Shown here: piece after piece, positions 50,225 through 61,327 of the stretch | Layout of the letters: each line of letters starts with the position of its first letter | How positions within the stretch are numbered: the first letter of the stretch is position 1 | Assembly: GCA_947455465.1 (NCBI GenBank) | Contig: CANGNS010000004.1 | Location: 102,512-166,511 of the forward strand | Length of the DNA: 64,000 nucleotides | Origin: Comamonadaceae bacterium | GTDB lineage: Bacteria > Pseudomonadota > Gammaproteobacteria > Burkholderiales > Burkholderiaceae_C | Direction of reading: 5' to 3' | The notes under the pieces: generated by a model | Seen by the model: only the letters and a program-made list of their open reading frames with translations | Databases searched by the model: none | What the model was told of the DNA's origin: nothing | Made by a program: the position numbers and the translations under genes

Positions 50225-50246
50225 TGCCAAAGGCAAAGCTTTGGCA
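50225..50246 (-). terminator. Hairpin between the two tRNA genes
   Basis: TGCCAAAG (50225-50232) and CTTTGGCA (50239-50246) form an eight-pair stem with a six-base loop. Leftward, the stem is followed by TTTTCATTT, so it could terminate the tRNA-Pro transcript or act as a processing signal before tRNA-Arg. Confidence 0.4.
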
Positions 50247-50256
50247 AATAAAATGG

Positions 50257-50330
<74 letters not shown>

Positions 50331-50338
50331 ACTGGCGC

Positions 50339-50344
50339 ATTCTA
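50339..50344 (-). promoter_or_regulatory. Probable -10 element of the tRNA promoter
   Basis: Read leftward, TAGAAT is followed by GCGCC, a GC-rich discriminator as in stringently controlled stable-RNA promoters. It sits eight bases before the tRNA-Pro gene. I could not find a good -35 box. Confidence 0.35.
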
Positions 50345-50401
50345 CCCTCTGGGTTTACTGAGGATTTGTTTTGACACTGGCCTGCACTGCCAAATCGTAC
50401 G

Positions 50402-51148
50402 ATGTCAGCACCTGATTTAGTTTGGATGCTTGCGGGCGACCCCTTCCCGCCCCTGAGCCGCGCCTGGGGCGAAGGCAGCGACGCGCCAGGCTTGTTAGCC
50501 GCCGGGGGCGAGTTATCGGTTGCGTCCTTGGTGCAGGCTTATGAAAGCGGCATTTTTCCGTGGTTCAACCCCGGACAGCCGATTTTGTGGTGGAGCCCGG
50601 ATCCGCGCATGGTATTGCGGGTGCAAGACTTCCGCATCCATCGTTCATTGAAAAAAGCCTTGCAGCGCTTTCGGGCCGACCCACGCTGTGAGATTCGGGT
50701 CAATAGCAATTTTGTCGGTGTCATCCAAGCTTGCGCGCAAATGCAGCGCCCTACCCAGCGCGGTACCTGGATTGTTCCGCCTATGGTCGAGGCCTATATC
50801 GCGTTTCATGAAGCCGGCTATGCCCACAGCTTTGAGACCTGGATTGACGGGAAAATGGTCGCCGGCCTGTATTTCGTCTCGGTCGGGCGCGCGGTGTTTG
50901 GTGAATCCATGTTCACCACCGTCACCGATGGCTCCAAATTCGCCTTGGCCGCGCTGATCGCGGCCTGCCGGGCTGCCGGCGTCGCCCAGCTCGATTGCCA
51001 GCAGGTTACCAGCCATTTGGCCAGCCTGGGTGCCTCGCCGCAGCCACGCGCGCAGTTTTTAGAAGGACTGCGCCAGGCCAAGGCCCAGGCGCCTGTGGCG
51101 TGGCAGTTTTCGCCGGCCGATTGGCAGCATTTGGACCAGAAAGCCTGA
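50402..51148 (+). CDS. aat: Leucyl/phenylalanyl-tRNA-protein transferase
   Basis: Aat adds Leu or Phe to proteins with N-terminal Lys or Arg, making them ClpS/ClpAP substrates. The 248-residue protein has the family blocks GLLAAGGELSVASLVQAYE, GIFPWFNPGQPILWWSPDPR and GESMFTTVTDGSKFALAAL. It starts at 50402 (an internal ATG at 50426 is an alternative). It is followed after six bases by bpt, a second N-degron leucylating enzyme. Confidence 0.95.
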   Translation: MSAPDLVWMLAGDPFPPLSRAWGEGSDAPGLLAAGGELSVASLVQAYESGIFPWFNPGQPILWWSPDPRMVLRVQDFRIHRSLKKALQRFRADPRCEIRVNSNFVGVIQACAQMQRPTQRGTWIVPPMVEAYIAFHEAGYAHSFETWIDGKMVAGLYFVSVGRAVFGESMFTTVTDGSKFALAALIAACRAAGVAQLDCQQVTSHLASLGASPQPRAQFLEGLRQAKAQAPVAWQFSPADWQHLDQKA

Positions 51149-51154
51149 TGCACC

Positions 51155-51916
51155 ATGGCCAATATCCACGAATTACCGCTCAAGACGCTGCAGTTTTACT
51201 CCACGGCAGCCTACGAGTGCAGCTACCTGGACGGCCGCCAGGCGCGCTCGCAAGTAGCCACACCCAGCCACCTGATTGACAACGCCACCTATTCGGACCT
51301 AGTGGAGAGCGGGTTTCGCCGCAGCGGCATGTTCACCTACCGGCCCCATTGCGACACTTGCCACGCCTGCATTCCCTTGCGCGTACCTGTGGCCACTTTT
51401 TCGCCGACACGCAGCCAGCGCAGAGCCCTCAAGCAGCACGCAGACCTGCAAGCAAGGGTGCTGCGTCTGGGTTTTGAGCAAGAACATTACGATCTGTATC
51501 AGCGCTACCAGCACGCCCGCCACGCCGGCGGCGGCATGCATGAAGACAGTGTCAGCCAGTACACCCAGTTTTTGCTGCAAAGCCGCGTCAACTCGCGCTT
51601 GGTAGAGTTCCGCGCCCCCGCAAGCGATGGCGCTCTGGGCGCGCTCAAAATGGTGTCCATCCTGGACGTTCTCGAGGACGGCTTGTCGGCGGTGTACACC
51701 TTCTACGCGCCCGAAGCGACGGCCAGCTACGGCACTTTCAACGTCTTGTGGCAACTCCAGCAAGCCCGCGAGCTGGGACTGTCGCATCTTTACCTGGGCT
51801 ATTGGATCGCGCAAAGCCAGAAAATGAACTACAAAATCCGCTTTGGTCCCTGCCAGGTGCTACTGGGCGGACGCTGGCAAGACTATGACGACGGCGCCCC
51901 AAGCCGCGCGCCCTAG
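51155..51916 (+). CDS. bpt: Aspartate/glutamate leucyltransferase Bpt (arginyltransferase-like)
   Basis: Bpt, related to eukaryotic Ate1, adds Leu to proteins with N-terminal Asp or Glu. The 253-residue protein contains the cysteine block [22 protein letters not shown] and [15 protein letters not shown]. With Aat next door it gives a two-branch N-degron pathway. Only six bases separate the two genes, so they are one operon. Confidence 0.93.
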   Translation: MANIHELPLKTLQFYSTAAYECSYLDGRQARSQVATPSHLIDNATYSDLVESGFRRSGMFTYRPHCDTCHACIPLRVPVATFSPTRSQRRALKQHADLQARVLRLGFEQEHYDLYQRYQHARHAGGGMHEDSVSQYTQFLLQSRVNSRLVEFRAPASDGALGALKMVSILDVLEDGLSAVYTFYAPEATASYGTFNVLWQLQQARELGLSHLYLGYWIAQSQKMNYKIRFGPCQVLLGGRWQDYDDGAPSRAP

Positions 51917-51976
51917 GCCCTCGCGCCAAGGGCAGGCTGCCAATGGCGCAAAATATAGGGTTTACACCGCCTGCAT

Positions 51977-52759
51977 ATGACCAAACAAGACCCCAACTCG
52001 ATGTCCGTACCGTCCGTGCAAGTAATTGAGCGGATGTTCACGCTGATCGACGTGCTGGCCTCGCGGGAAGAGCCGATGACGCTCAAAGAGATCAGCGACC
52101 GTGCCGGATTGCACCCCTCCACGGCGCACCGCATCCTCAACGATCTGGTGCTGGGCCGCTTTGCCGACCGTCCCCAAGCGGGCAGTTATCGCCTGGGTAT
52201 GCGTCTGTTGGAGTTGGGCAACCTGGTCAAAGGCCGGCTCAATGTGCGCGACGCCGCCCTGGCCCCCATGCGGGAACTGCACAAGCTCACGCAGCAACCG
52301 GTTAACCTGAGCATGCGCCAGGGTGACGAAATTATTTATGTCGAGCGCGCCTTTAGCGAGCGCTCGGGCATGCAGGTGGTGCGGGCCATTGGCGGGCGGG
52401 CACCGCTGCATCTGACGTCGGTGGGTAAGCTCTTTTTGGCTGCTGACGACCCCCAGCGCACACGCGCCTATGCTGCTCGTACCGGGCTGCAGGGACATAC
52501 CAAGAACAGCATTACCGATCTGGGCGTACTGGAGCGCGAATTGGCCAAAGTGCGCCAATACGGCCAGGCCAATGACAATGAAGAACTCGAATTGGGCGTG
52601 CGCTGCATGGCGGCCGGCATTTACGACGACCAGAAAAACCTGATTGCAGGGCTGTCGATCTCCTCACCCTCGGGACGCATGGATGACGCTTGGATGCCCA
52701 AGCTTAAGGAAATAGCCGCCCAAATTTCTGCAACCTTGGGCTACCGCGACAAGGAATGA
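51977..52759 (+). CDS. IclR family transcriptional regulator
   Basis: A 260-residue regulator. An N-terminal winged helix (about residues 12-75) includes TLKEISDRAGLHPSTAHRIL, and the C-terminal IclR effector domain spans about 80-255. IclR proteins bind small organic acids and control aromatic or carboxylate catabolism. It stands between bpt (60 bases away) and the convergent pbpG, so its target is not evident. Confidence 0.9.
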   Translation: MTKQDPNSMSVPSVQVIERMFTLIDVLASREEPMTLKEISDRAGLHPSTAHRILNDLVLGRFADRPQAGSYRLGMRLLELGNLVKGRLNVRDAALAPMRELHKLTQQPVNLSMRQGDEIIYVERAFSERSGMQVVRAIGGRAPLHLTSVGKLFLAADDPQRTRAYAARTGLQGHTKNSITDLGVLERELAKVRQYGQANDNEELELGVRCMAAGIYDDQKNLIAGLSISSPSGRMDDAWMPKLKEIAAQISATLGYRDKE

Positions 52760-52789
52760 AGCGCAGCCCGGGGGCTCGCGCTGCCAGCG

Positions 52790-53803
52790 CTAGTTGTTTT
52801 GCGCGAACCGAGCACCAGAGTGGGCCAAGGGCGTGCCCCGGTTCAAGGTGGCGGGGTTGGACTCGACCCAGCGCTTGACGCGCTCGGCATCGGCAATGCG
52901 GCTGAGTTTGCCCGCTGAATCCAAAAACACCATGATCAGTTTGCGGCCAGAAACCTTGGCTTGCATGACCAGGCACTGCCCGGCTTCCGAGATGTAGCCG
53001 GTTTTTTGCAGACCGATATCCCAGGCAGGGCTCTTCACCAGGCGGTTGGTATTGTTAAATTGCAGGGTACGCCGACCTACCGCTACCTGATAGCCCGGTG
53101 AAGTGGTGTAGGCGCGCAGCGTGGGATCTGCGTAGGCGTAGTTCACCAAAGTCGCCAAATCACGCGCGCTCGACTGGTTGCGGCTGGACAGGCCGGTCGG
53201 CTCGGCATAGCTGGTAGCCAGCATGCCCAACTCGTTGGCCTTCATATTCATCAGTCCCACAAAATTCGCCAAGCCGCCTGGGAAGGTGCGCCCCAGCGCA
53301 TGCGCGGCGCGGTTTTCGCTGGACATCAGCGCAAGATGCAGCAACTCTCCGCGGCTCAGGACCGTACCGACGGTGAGGCGCGAACGGCTGCCTTTTTCGG
53401 TGTCCACATCGTCTTGGCTGATGGTGATGAGCTCGTCCATGGGCAGCCGCGCTTCGGAAATCAGCACGCCGGTCATCAGTTTGGTGATGGAGGCGATGGG
53501 CAATACGGCCAGTTCGTTTTTGTGGAGCAAGACTTCTTTGGTGTCCTGGTCAATCACAAATGCAACGCTGGACTTGAGCGCCAGCGCATCGGGCGCCGAC
53601 TTGAGGCCGGCTATCGAACCAAAGGAGGGGCGGGTCGGCACAGCGGCGGCGGTTTTGGCCTTGCGCTTGGCACTGGGCGGCGTGCTTGCGCGTTTGGGGC
53701 TGTGGGCGCTCAAACTGCCGCGGGTGGAATCCTGCACCGCAAAGCCTGCGCCGGCCCAAACCATTGCACTCAAAAATACCAAGCAGCCAATACGTTTCTT
53801 CAT
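52790..53803 (-). CDS. pbpG: D-alanyl-D-alanine endopeptidase (PBP7 type)
   Basis: A periplasmic penicillin-binding serine hydrolase that cuts peptidoglycan cross-bridges. The 337-residue protein has a signal peptide (cleaved near GFAVQ), a basic low-complexity linker and the S11 domain with SITK (catalytic serine), SEN (in MSSENRAAHALG) and KTG (in LQKTGYISEAG). The ATG at 53803 was chosen because the signal peptide starts there. A candidate promoter lies 60-90 bases upstream. Confidence 0.9.
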   Translation of the reverse strand: MKKRIGCLVFLSAMVWAGAGFAVQDSTRGSLSAHSPKRASTPPSAKRKAKTAAAVPTRPSFGSIAGLKSAPDALALKSSVAFVIDQDTKEVLLHKNELAVLPIASITKLMTGVLISEARLPMDELITISQDDVDTEKGSRSRLTVGTVLSRGELLHLALMSSENRAAHALGRTFPGGLANFVGLMNMKANELGMLATSYAEPTGLSSRNQSSARDLATLVNYAYADPTLRAYTTSPGYQVAVGRRTLQFNNTNRLVKSPAWDIGLQKTGYISEAGQCLVMQAKVSGRKLIMVFLDSAGKLSRIADAERVKRWVESNPATLNRGTPLAHSGARFAQNN

Positions 53804-53865
53804 CAATGTGTACCCAACCTCAATGCAGCCTAGCAAAACAGGCCCTAAAGCCCGTCGAAAGTCTG

Positions 53866-53893
53866 AGTTTAATCAAAAAATTAAGTAAATCAA
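53866..53893 (-). promoter_or_regulatory. Candidate promoter of pbpG
   Basis: Read leftward, TTGATT (53888-53893) and TAAACT (53866-53871) are 16 bases apart, about 60 bases before the ATG. The rest of the gap 53804-53976 is A/T-rich and holds no gene. Confidence 0.4.
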
Positions 53894-53976
53894 GCGCTTA
53901 CGAAGCAAACATCATGCAAATTCACAAAAATCAAAGAAATTGAGGTGCCTCGCTGCTGCCCTAGCCCTCATTCCTC

Positions 53977-54792
53977 TTATTTGTGCATCCCCCGTTCGTC
54001 CGGTTCGTCAGTCGAGGTGCTGATGACACTGACCGGAACACCACGGAATTTGCGCATGACGTAAACCACGTAACCACTGAAGCCGTACGCAATAAATATA
54101 CCAAGAACAACCGTCGGCGGGTCGACATTGATGATCGCAATGCCAAGCGCAATCAGCACAATGACCGCGAAAGGCACGCTTTTTCGCAATGTCACGTCTT
54201 TAAAACTGTAGAAAGGAATGTTGGTCACCATGGTCAGGCCGGCGTACAGCACCCAAGCAAACATAAACCAGGCCACCTGCGCCGGGGCCACACCCAAATC
54301 GGTGCACCACCAGATAAAGCCTGCCACCAAAGCCGCTGCCGCCGGGGACGGAAGGCCTTGGAAATAGCGTTTATCGACCACATGGGTATTGACATTGAAG
54401 CGGGCCAGCCGCAACGCAGCGCAGGCGCAGTACACAAAGGCGGCAAACCAGCCCCATTTACCCAATCCTTTGAGAACCCATTCATAAGACACCAGCGCTG
54501 GCGCAGCGCCAAAGGACACCATGTCCGACAAAGAATCCATTTGCTCGCCAAAAGCGCTTTGGGTATTGGTCATGCGGGCCACGCGCCCGTCTAGGCTGTC
54601 GAGCACCATGGCGCAAAAGATGCCGATGGCCGACTGGTCAAAATGCCCCTGCATGGCCATCACGACGGCGTAAAAACCGCCAAAAAGCGCCGCCAGCGTA
54701 AAGAGGTTGGGCAGCACATAAATGCCTTTGCGCCGCTTGGGCACGTAGGCCACCTCTTCGGGCTCGGTCGCGTTCGCTGCGTTTTCGTCCAT
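53977..54792 (-). CDS. pssA: CDP-diacylglycerol-serine O-phosphatidyltransferase
   Basis: PssA makes phosphatidylserine, the precursor of phosphatidylethanolamine. The 271-residue membrane protein has the CDP-alcohol phosphotransferase motif (DGRVAR...G...D...D, in DSLDGRVARMTNTQSAFGEQ and the following MDSLSD) and about seven helices. It belongs to the membrane-bound subclass rather than the E. coli-type enzyme. It lies 160 bases downstream of ilvC, beyond a terminator hairpin; the ilvC-pssA order is common in betaproteobacteria. Confidence 0.92.
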   Translation of the reverse strand: MDENAANATEPEEVAYVPKRRKGIYVLPNLFTLAALFGGFYAVVMAMQGHFDQSAIGIFCAMVLDSLDGRVARMTNTQSAFGEQMDSLSDMVSFGAAPALVSYEWVLKGLGKWGWFAAFVYCACAALRLARFNVNTHVVDKRYFQGLPSPAAAALVAGFIWWCTDLGVAPAQVAWFMFAWVLYAGLTMVTNIPFYSFKDVTLRKSVPFAVIVLIALGIAIINVDPPTVVLGIFIAYGFSGYVVYVMRKFRGVPVSVISTSTDEPDERGMHK

Positions 54793-54891
54793 GGGGATTC
54801 CTCAATGAAGTTTGTGGCCTCAAGCTGCAGGATCTGCCAGCGCAAAGCACAGTGTAGTTGCTGCAAAGGCCCCTGCGGGCGCCACCCTGCC

Positions 54892-54921
54892 AAAAGCGCA
54901 AGGCCACCGAAGTGGCCTTGC
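54892..54921 (-). terminator. Probable terminator after ilvC
   Basis: Leftward, GCAAGGCCAC pairs with GTGGCCTTGC (54898-54907 and 54912-54921) around a TTCG tetraloop. Only a short TTTT follows, so termination may be partial and pssA may receive read-through. Confidence 0.6.
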
Positions 54922-54952
54922 ACATCAAGCAACAGCCCGTAGGCCCGATGCT

Positions 54953-56507
<1,555 letters not shown>

Positions 56508-56621
56508 AGCATCAGACTCCTCTTTTCACCGCCCTCCCCCGGCAGCGGTAACCGCCGGGCTTGGCAAGCAATAGATTCGTCCCCTTGAATTAAATAAATT
56601 AAACGTTTGGACCAGTGGGCT
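56508..56621 (-). promoter_or_regulatory. ilvB-ilvN gap with hairpin, candidate cis-regulatory RNA
   Basis: Leftward, CCCGGC and GCCGGG (56554-56559 and 56538-56543) form a hairpin with a further internal pairing, preceded by an A/T-rich segment with AAACGTTT. A conserved RNA called the ilvH motif is known upstream of ilvH in betaproteobacteria; the position fits, but I could not check the consensus. Confidence 0.35.
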
Positions 56622-58409
56622 TTAGAGGTCTTCCGAACCCAACAGCATTTCGGTGATTCCTTTGCCGGCTTGCACCATCGGAAATACGTTTTCGGTCGGG
56701 TCGGTTCTGAAGTCCATGAAAACGGTCCGGTCCTTCAAGCGGCGCGCCTCACGCAGCGCTGGCTCGACATCTTCAGGGCGCTCAATCAGCATGCCCACAT
56801 GGCCGTAGGCCTCGGCGAGCTTGACGAAATTGGGCAGCGCGTCCATGTAGCTGTGGCTGTAGCGGCCTTCGTACTCCACCTCTTGCCACTGGCGCACCAT
56901 GCCCAGATACCGGTTGTTCAGCGAGACAATTTTGATCGGTGTGTTGTACTGCAGGCAAGTGGACAACTCCTGAATGCACATCTGCACCGATCCCTCGCCG
57001 GTAATGCAAAACACCTCGCTGTCGGGCTTGGCCAGTTTGATACCCATGGCGTAAGGAATACCCACGCCCATGGTGCCCAGGCCGCCGGAGTTAATCCAAC
57101 GACGCGGCTCGTCAAAACGGTAATACTGGGCGGCCCACATTTGGTGCTGACCCACGTCCGAGGTAATGTAGGTCTCGGTCTCGCGCGTCATGTTCCATAG
57201 CGTCTCAACAACATATTGCGGTTTGATCACGTCGCCTTTGCCGTGGTCGTACTTCAGGCATTGGCGCGTACGCCAGCCTTCAATCGTCTCCCACCAGCTG
57301 CCCAGGGCGTTGGCATCAGGCTTGAGCGGGCTTTCTTTGATCATGGCGATCAGCTCGGTCAGCACATCCTTGACGTCGCCCACGATCGGAATATCCACCT
57401 TCACGCGCTTGGAAATACTCGACGGATCGATGTCAATATGGATGATCTTGCGCTCGTTTTGGGCGAAGTGCTTGGGGTTGCCGATCACGCGGTCGTCAAA
57501 GCGGGCACCCACGGCCAGCAAAACGTCGCAGTTTTGCATGGCGTTATTGGCCTCTACCGTGCCGTGCATGCCCAACATGCCCAGGAATTTGCGGTCGCTG
57601 GCCGGATAGGCGCCCAGGCCCATCAAAGTGTTCGTGCAGGGATAGCCCAGCATGTCCACCAGCGTACGCAATTGCGCCGAAGCGTTGCTTAGCAGCACGC
57701 CGCCGCCGGTGTAAATATACGGACGCCTAGCCGTAAGCAACAGTTGCAAGGCCTTGCGAATCTGTCCACCATGGCCTTTGCGCACCGGGTTATAGGAGCG
57801 CATTTCTACGCTGGACGGGTAGCCGGTGTAGGGTACTTTCTTGAAGGAAACATCCTTGGGGATGTCCACCACCACGGGGCCGGGCCGGCCGGTGCGTGCG
57901 ATGTGGAAGGCCTTCTTCATAGTCTCGGCCAAATCGCGGGCGTCTTTGACCAGGAAATTGTGCTTGACGATGGGGCGGGTAATGCCGACCGTGTCGCACT
58001 CTTGGAAGGCATCCAAGCCGATGGCATGCGTAGGCACCTGGCCGGTGATGATCACCATCGGAATACTGTCCATATAGGCCGTGGCGATGCCGGTCACGGC
58101 ATTGGTCACGCCTGGACCCGAGGTCACCAGCGCAACGCCTACCTCGCCGGTCGCGCGGGCGTAGCCATCGGCAGCGTGCACTGCGGCTTGCTCGTGGCGC
58201 ACCAGTACGTGCTGAATCGTGTCTTGTTTGTAAAAAGCGTCGTAAATGTGCAAAACCGCGCCGCCGGGGTAGCCCCAGATGAACTTGACGCCTTCAGCTT
58301 GCAACGCTTTGACCAGAACTTCCGCACCTCGCAACTCGGGCGAACCTGCGGATTTTGTTGCCGCCGCAACAGCGGTGGCGGAAGCCATGTCGGCTTTGGA
58401 GATTTCCAT
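56622..58409 (-). CDS. ilvB: Acetolactate synthase catalytic subunit
   Basis: A TPP enzyme that condenses pyruvate to acetolactate. The 595-residue product has an N-terminal TPP-pyrimidine domain (RHEQAAVHAADGYARATG, with the catalytic glutamate), a central domain, and the C-terminal TPP-binding motif GEGSVQM...LNNRYLGMVRQWQ. An N-terminal extension of about 25 Ala/Ser-rich residues precedes the core. It is the first gene of ilvB-ilvN-ilvC. Its leader carries a long-range inverted repeat that reaches the ribosome-binding site. Confidence 0.95.
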   Translation of the reverse strand: MEISKADMASATAVAAATKSAGSPELRGAEVLVKALQAEGVKFIWGYPGGAVLHIYDAFYKQDTIQHVLVRHEQAAVHAADGYARATGEVGVALVTSGPGVTNAVTGIATAYMDSIPMVIITGQVPTHAIGLDAFQECDTVGITRPIVKHNFLVKDARDLAETMKKAFHIARTGRPGPVVVDIPKDVSFKKVPYTGYPSSVEMRSYNPVRKGHGGQIRKALQLLLTARRPYIYTGGGVLLSNASAQLRTLVDMLGYPCTNTLMGLGAYPASDRKFLGMLGMHGTVEANNAMQNCDVLLAVGARFDDRVIGNPKHFAQNERKIIHIDIDPSSISKRVKVDIPIVGDVKDVLTELIAMIKESPLKPDANALGSWWETIEGWRTRQCLKYDHGKGDVIKPQYVVETLWNMTRETETYITSDVGQHQMWAAQYYRFDEPRRWINSGGLGTMGVGIPYAMGIKLAKPDSEVFCITGEGSVQMCIQELSTCLQYNTPIKIVSLNNRYLGMVRQWQEVEYEGRYSHSYMDALPNFVKLAEAYGHVGMLIERPEDVEPALREARRLKDRTVFMDFRTDPTENVFPMVQAGKGITEMLLGSEDL

Positions 58410-58417
58410 GATGAACC

Positions 58418-58462
58418 TTTGCGAATTTCTCTAACGAAACACCTTGGGTGCCCCTTCGCAAA
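58418..58462 (-). promoter_or_regulatory. Inverted repeat in the ilvB leader
   Basis: TTTGCGAA (58418-58425) and TTCGCAAA (58455-58462) are perfect inverted copies, enclosing a smaller CACC/GGTG hairpin at 58440-58450. In the mRNA the near copy overlaps the purines of the ribosome site (AAAGG), so pairing could limit translation of ilvB. Confidence 0.4.
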
Positions 58463-58698
58463 CACTTGTGGTATCGCGTCGGGACTTAAGATTCAGGCCA
58501 TAAGCGCATTGAATGCTGCGCCGGACCAGAACCCGTTTGCTTTTTGACTGCAAGGCGGATTATCGCATCATTGCCCAGGCCGTCGCCCCAGCTACCGGCA
58601 AATTAGCCACGGGTGCGATAATTCGCACACCTCTATGCGCCACCCTAAGCACCAAAAAGTTCAATTTTTGCCCTATTGCGGTGCGCATCGGAGCGGCC

Positions 58699-59265
58699 GT
58701 GGCCACTGAACGCGAGCTCGACGAGTTCCTGCGAGGCGTTGAAAAACGCGCCTTCAAGCGCACGATGTACCACGTCCGCAATGAAGAATCGGCCTTGGAC
58801 ATCGTCCAAGACAGCATGATGAAGCTCGCCGAGCACTATGGCCACAAGCCGCCCCAAGAGCTCCCTATGCTGTTTCAGCGCATTCTGAGCAACGCCACCC
58901 TAGACTGGTTTCGCCGTCAAAAAACGTTTAACGCCTTGTTTACCCACCTGGGCGACTTTGACGGCCCGGACCAGGACGGCGACTTTGACGTCCTGGAGGC
59001 TCTGTTGTCGCATTCTGACCAGGGTCAGCAGGAAAGCACCCAGTCGCAGGCCGAACGGGCACAAACATTGCAAGCCATTGAGGCGGCCATCGAAGATCTC
59101 CCCGCACGTCAACGCGAGGCCTTCCTCATGCGTTACTGGGAGGAGTTGGATTTAGCCGAAACCGCCTCGGCCATGGGCTGCTCGCAGGGAAGCGTCAAAA
59201 CGCACTGCTCCAGAGCGGTCAGCGCCCTGTCCAAAGCTTTAAGATTGAAGGGAATCAAGCCATGA
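58699..59265 (+). CDS. ECF-type RNA polymerase sigma factor
   Basis: A 188-residue sigma70-family factor. Region 2 covers about residues 12-75 (HVRNEESALDIVQDSMMKLA and the helix with LSNATLDWFRRQK); region 4 covers about 128-182 (LPARQREAFLMRYWEELDLA and SQGSVKTHCSRAVSAL). I chose the GTG at 58699, which has GGAG five bases upstream; the frame is open to 58513 without family character. The stop overlaps the DUF3619 gene by ATGA, suggesting the product of that gene controls the factor. It diverges from ilvB. Confidence 0.85.
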   Translation: MATERELDEFLRGVEKRAFKRTMYHVRNEESALDIVQDSMMKLAEHYGHKPPQELPMLFQRILSNATLDWFRRQKTFNALFTHLGDFDGPDQDGDFDVLEALLSHSDQGQQESTQSQAERAQTLQAIEAAIEDLPARQREAFLMRYWEELDLAETASAMGCSQGSVKTHCSRAVSALSKALRLKGIKP

Positions 59266-59690
59266 ACATGTTTTCTCCCAAGCAAGACCCCAAAATTCGG
59301 GCCCAGGACGCCTTTGGCGCCCGGGTAGCCGCGCGCCTAGACCGGGCGGCCCAAGACCTCCCCCACGGCGTGTCCGAACGGCTACGCGCCTCCCGGATGG
59401 CCGCCCTGTCCCACCGGCGGGTGCATGAAACGGCTCCTGTGGCGGTGGCCGCCGGTGGCGCTGGCCGCTGGCAGGTGGACCCGGCGCAGAGCTTATGGGC
59501 CCGTATTTCCGCATTTTTGCCGCTGATTGCTCTTTTGGCGGGCCTGGCGGTAATCGGTGTGGTGCAAGACCAAGACCGTGCCCATGAATTGGCTGAAGTG
59601 GATGCAGAAATCCTGACTGGCGACCTGCCGCCCAGCGCCTACACCGACCCCGGATTCGCACAATTCCTGAAGAAAGCGGGCCGGGACTGA
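59262..59690 (+). CDS. DUF3619 single-pass membrane protein, possible anti-sigma factor
   Basis: A 142-residue protein with a soluble N-terminal half of about 80 residues, one membrane helix (about 82-100, LPLIALLAGLAVIGVV) and a short acidic C-terminal part. It matches DUF3619 of Burkholderiales. The topology and the four-base overlap with the sigma gene are those of many anti-sigma factors, but no anti-sigma motif is visible, so the role is an inference. Confidence 0.78.
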   Translation: MNMFSPKQDPKIRAQDAFGARVAARLDRAAQDLPHGVSERLRASRMAALSHRRVHETAPVAVAAGGAGRWQVDPAQSLWARISAFLPLIALLAGLAVIGVVQDQDRAHELAEVDAEILTGDLPPSAYTDPGFAQFLKKAGRD

Positions 59691-59717
59691 GGCGCCAAGC
59701 CCTGCCTGCTTCGGATT

Positions 59718-60371
59718 ATGGCCGCTCACCAAGCCTTCTTTTCACGCATTTTTGGCCTGGGTTTGGTATTGCTGGGCTTAGGTATTTCCGGTCTGTCCCT
59801 CGCCCAAACCACCTTAGCAGCACCCCTGGCGACCGCCAACCCCGCGAGTGCGGCATTGCCTTCCGATGAATCCAAGCCCCGCTGGTCTGATTTGTCGACC
59901 CTCGAGCGCCAATCCCTGGAGCCCTTGCGCGAGGCTTGGCCCACCCTATCGCAAGGGCACCGTCGCAAATGGCAGGTTGTGGCGAAAAACTTCACGCAAA
60001 TGTCAGATTCAGAACGCGAGCGCTTGCACAGCCGCATGGTCGATTGGGCGGCGCTCAGTCCTAAGGAGCGCGAGCAGGCCCGCGTCAATTTCGCGGAAAC
60101 CAAAAAACTGCCCGCTGATGCGCGGGCAGCTACCTGGGAAGCCTATCAGGCCTTGCCTGAAGAAGAAAAGCAAGCCTTGCTGCAGGCAGCCCCCAAAAAA
60201 CCTGCTGGCGCTGCGGTGGCACCCCGACCCATAGCGCCCCATAAACTGGCCGAAGTCCCGGTAACCCGCAAGTCACCCGAACCAGTCAAGGCCAGCATCT
60301 CACCCCGACCAGCCATAGATCGCTATACCTTGCTGCCCATCAAAGAACTTGCGCCCAGCGCAGAAAACTAA
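59718..60371 (+). CDS. DUF3106 exported protein
   Basis: A 217-residue protein. A hydrophobic N-terminus (to about residue 32, ending SLAQ) looks like a signal peptide. The DUF3106 core lies at about 50-135 with the repeated helical pattern WSDLSTLERQSLEPLREAWP and MSDSERERLHSRMVDWAALS. A proline/lysine-rich tail follows. The domain resembles periplasmic helical sensors such as CpxP/ZraP only in its helix-rich, W/R-rich look; function unknown. It lies 27 bases after the DUF3619 gene. Confidence 0.8.
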   Translation: MAAHQAFFSRIFGLGLVLLGLGISGLSLAQTTLAAPLATANPASAALPSDESKPRWSDLSTLERQSLEPLREAWPTLSQGHRRKWQVVAKNFTQMSDSERERLHSRMVDWAALSPKEREQARVNFAETKKLPADARAATWEAYQALPEEEKQALLQAAPKKPAGAAVAPRPIAPHKLAEVPVTRKSPEPVKASISPRPAIDRYTLLPIKELAPSAEN

Positions 60372-60464
60372 TTCCTACGCCAAGGCCGCCCGCCAAGCGC
60401 AAGGACCCGCGCGCTTTGGTCGCCCGCGAAATGAGCGACCTTCCTCTCCGAAAGCTTCCTTCCC

Positions 60465-61327
<863 letters not shown>

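Noticed and set aside
50371..50376. Perfect TTGACA before aat
   Set aside because: No -10 box lies 16-18 bases downstream; that position falls on the start codon region, so it is probably chance.
50394..50403. ATCGTACGAT palindrome at the aat start codon
   Set aside because: It includes the ATG itself and is only ten bases long; expected by chance in a window of this size.
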